Shown here piece by piece: positions 22,404 through 22,484 of a stretch of 22,484 nt of DNA (positions within the stretch are counted from its first letter, which is position 1; every line of letters starts with the position of its first letter). A program made the position numbers and the translations under genes. The notes beneath the pieces were generated by a model, which ran no database searches, had not been told where the DNA came from, and saw only the letters and a list, made by a program, of their open reading frames with translations. The stretch is from JAWXCH01 sp034440595 (GTDB lineage Bacteria > Planctomycetota > Planctomycetia > Pirellulales > JALHPA01): NCBI GenBank assembly GCA_034440595.1, contig JAWXCH010000576.1, forward strand, positions 1 through 22,484, in the 5' to 3' direction.

Positions 22404-22484
22404 ATGATGGGCTTGGGAACTATCGAGATAATCGTTCTGTTAGGCATTGCCGCTGGCGTCGGCGGCTTGATTCTCTATTTTATG
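22404..22484 (+). CDS. Small membrane protein, N-terminus only
   Basis: A plus-strand frame begins with ATG at 22404 and runs off the window after 27 codons. An AAGGGGG ribosome site lies 8 bases before the ATG, a strong signal. The visible residues start MMGLGTIEIIVLLGI and continue hydrophobic to LILYFM, forming one membrane helix. The GLGTIEIIVLL start recalls TatA-type proteins, but the FG hinge that normally follows the TatA helix is not seen, so I do not name it. It lies 51 bp after the disordered-protein gene. Confidence 0.6.
   Translation, partial: MMGLGTIEIIVLLGIAAGVGGLILYFM

Noticed and set aside
1..22484. CRISPR arrays, tRNA and rRNA genes
   Set aside because: No regularly spaced direct repeats and no tRNA- or rRNA-like conserved blocks were seen on either strand.

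Overview
The window reads like chromosomal DNA from a planctomycete of the Pirellulales type (inference, moderate confidence). Supporting this are secreted DUF1080 and FG-GAP/VCBS proteins, a small secreted Cys-rich protein, a long disordered RG/SR-rich protein, an OprP-like porin, and many short palindromic repeats between genes. No rRNA, tRNA, CRISPR array or transposase gene was found.

Region 1 (1-4934, all minus strand) is a layered restriction-modification (R-M) locus. Its ends hold pieces of one multi-subunit R-M system: a complete SAM-binding subunit (4934-4119), the first ~65-95 residues of an Eco57I-like methylase (4122-3832), and a frameshifted C-terminal piece of the helicase-type restriction protein (871-115). 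Between them, where the methylase C-terminus and helicase N-terminus should lie, sits a compact two-gene Type II-like cassette: a PD-(D/E)XK nuclease (3748-2939) overlapping a 706-residue zinc-ribbon DNA methyltransferase (2964-844). The simplest reading is that one R-M system replaced the middle of another. This is the strongest candidate for something unusual here.

Region 2 (4935-5732) is repeat-rich and non-coding. It holds a G-quadruplex motif, short palindromes, a ~127 bp MITE-like repeat with a second copy at 15074-15199, and tandem partial copies of a palindromic repeat.

Region 3 (5733-8554, plus) carries two dTDP-L-rhamnose enzymes (RmlB, RmlC) and a hemolysin III/PAQR-like membrane protein. 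Region 4 (8580-11808, minus) is a nucleoside-salvage cluster (purine nucleoside phosphorylase, pyrimidine/thymidine phosphorylase, cytidine deaminase) followed by an MgtC-like membrane protein.

Region 5 (12028-14978, plus) has a CBS-pair protein with a plausible sigma-70-type promoter, an OprP-like porin with a Pro-rich and coiled-coil N-terminal region, and a secreted 16-cysteine protein. Region 6 (14979-20322) has a repeat-rich gap, a secreted DUF1080 protein, a secreted esterase-like alpha/beta hydrolase, a TIGR01777 epimerase-like protein next to a SRPBCC protein, and a secreted protein with seven FG-GAP-type repeats. Region 7 (20323-22484) has a 558-residue disordered, highly charged protein behind a good promoter, then the start of a small membrane protein cut by the window end.

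Family assignments come from motifs read by eye. No database search or computation was possible, and several start codons are choices explained in the entries.
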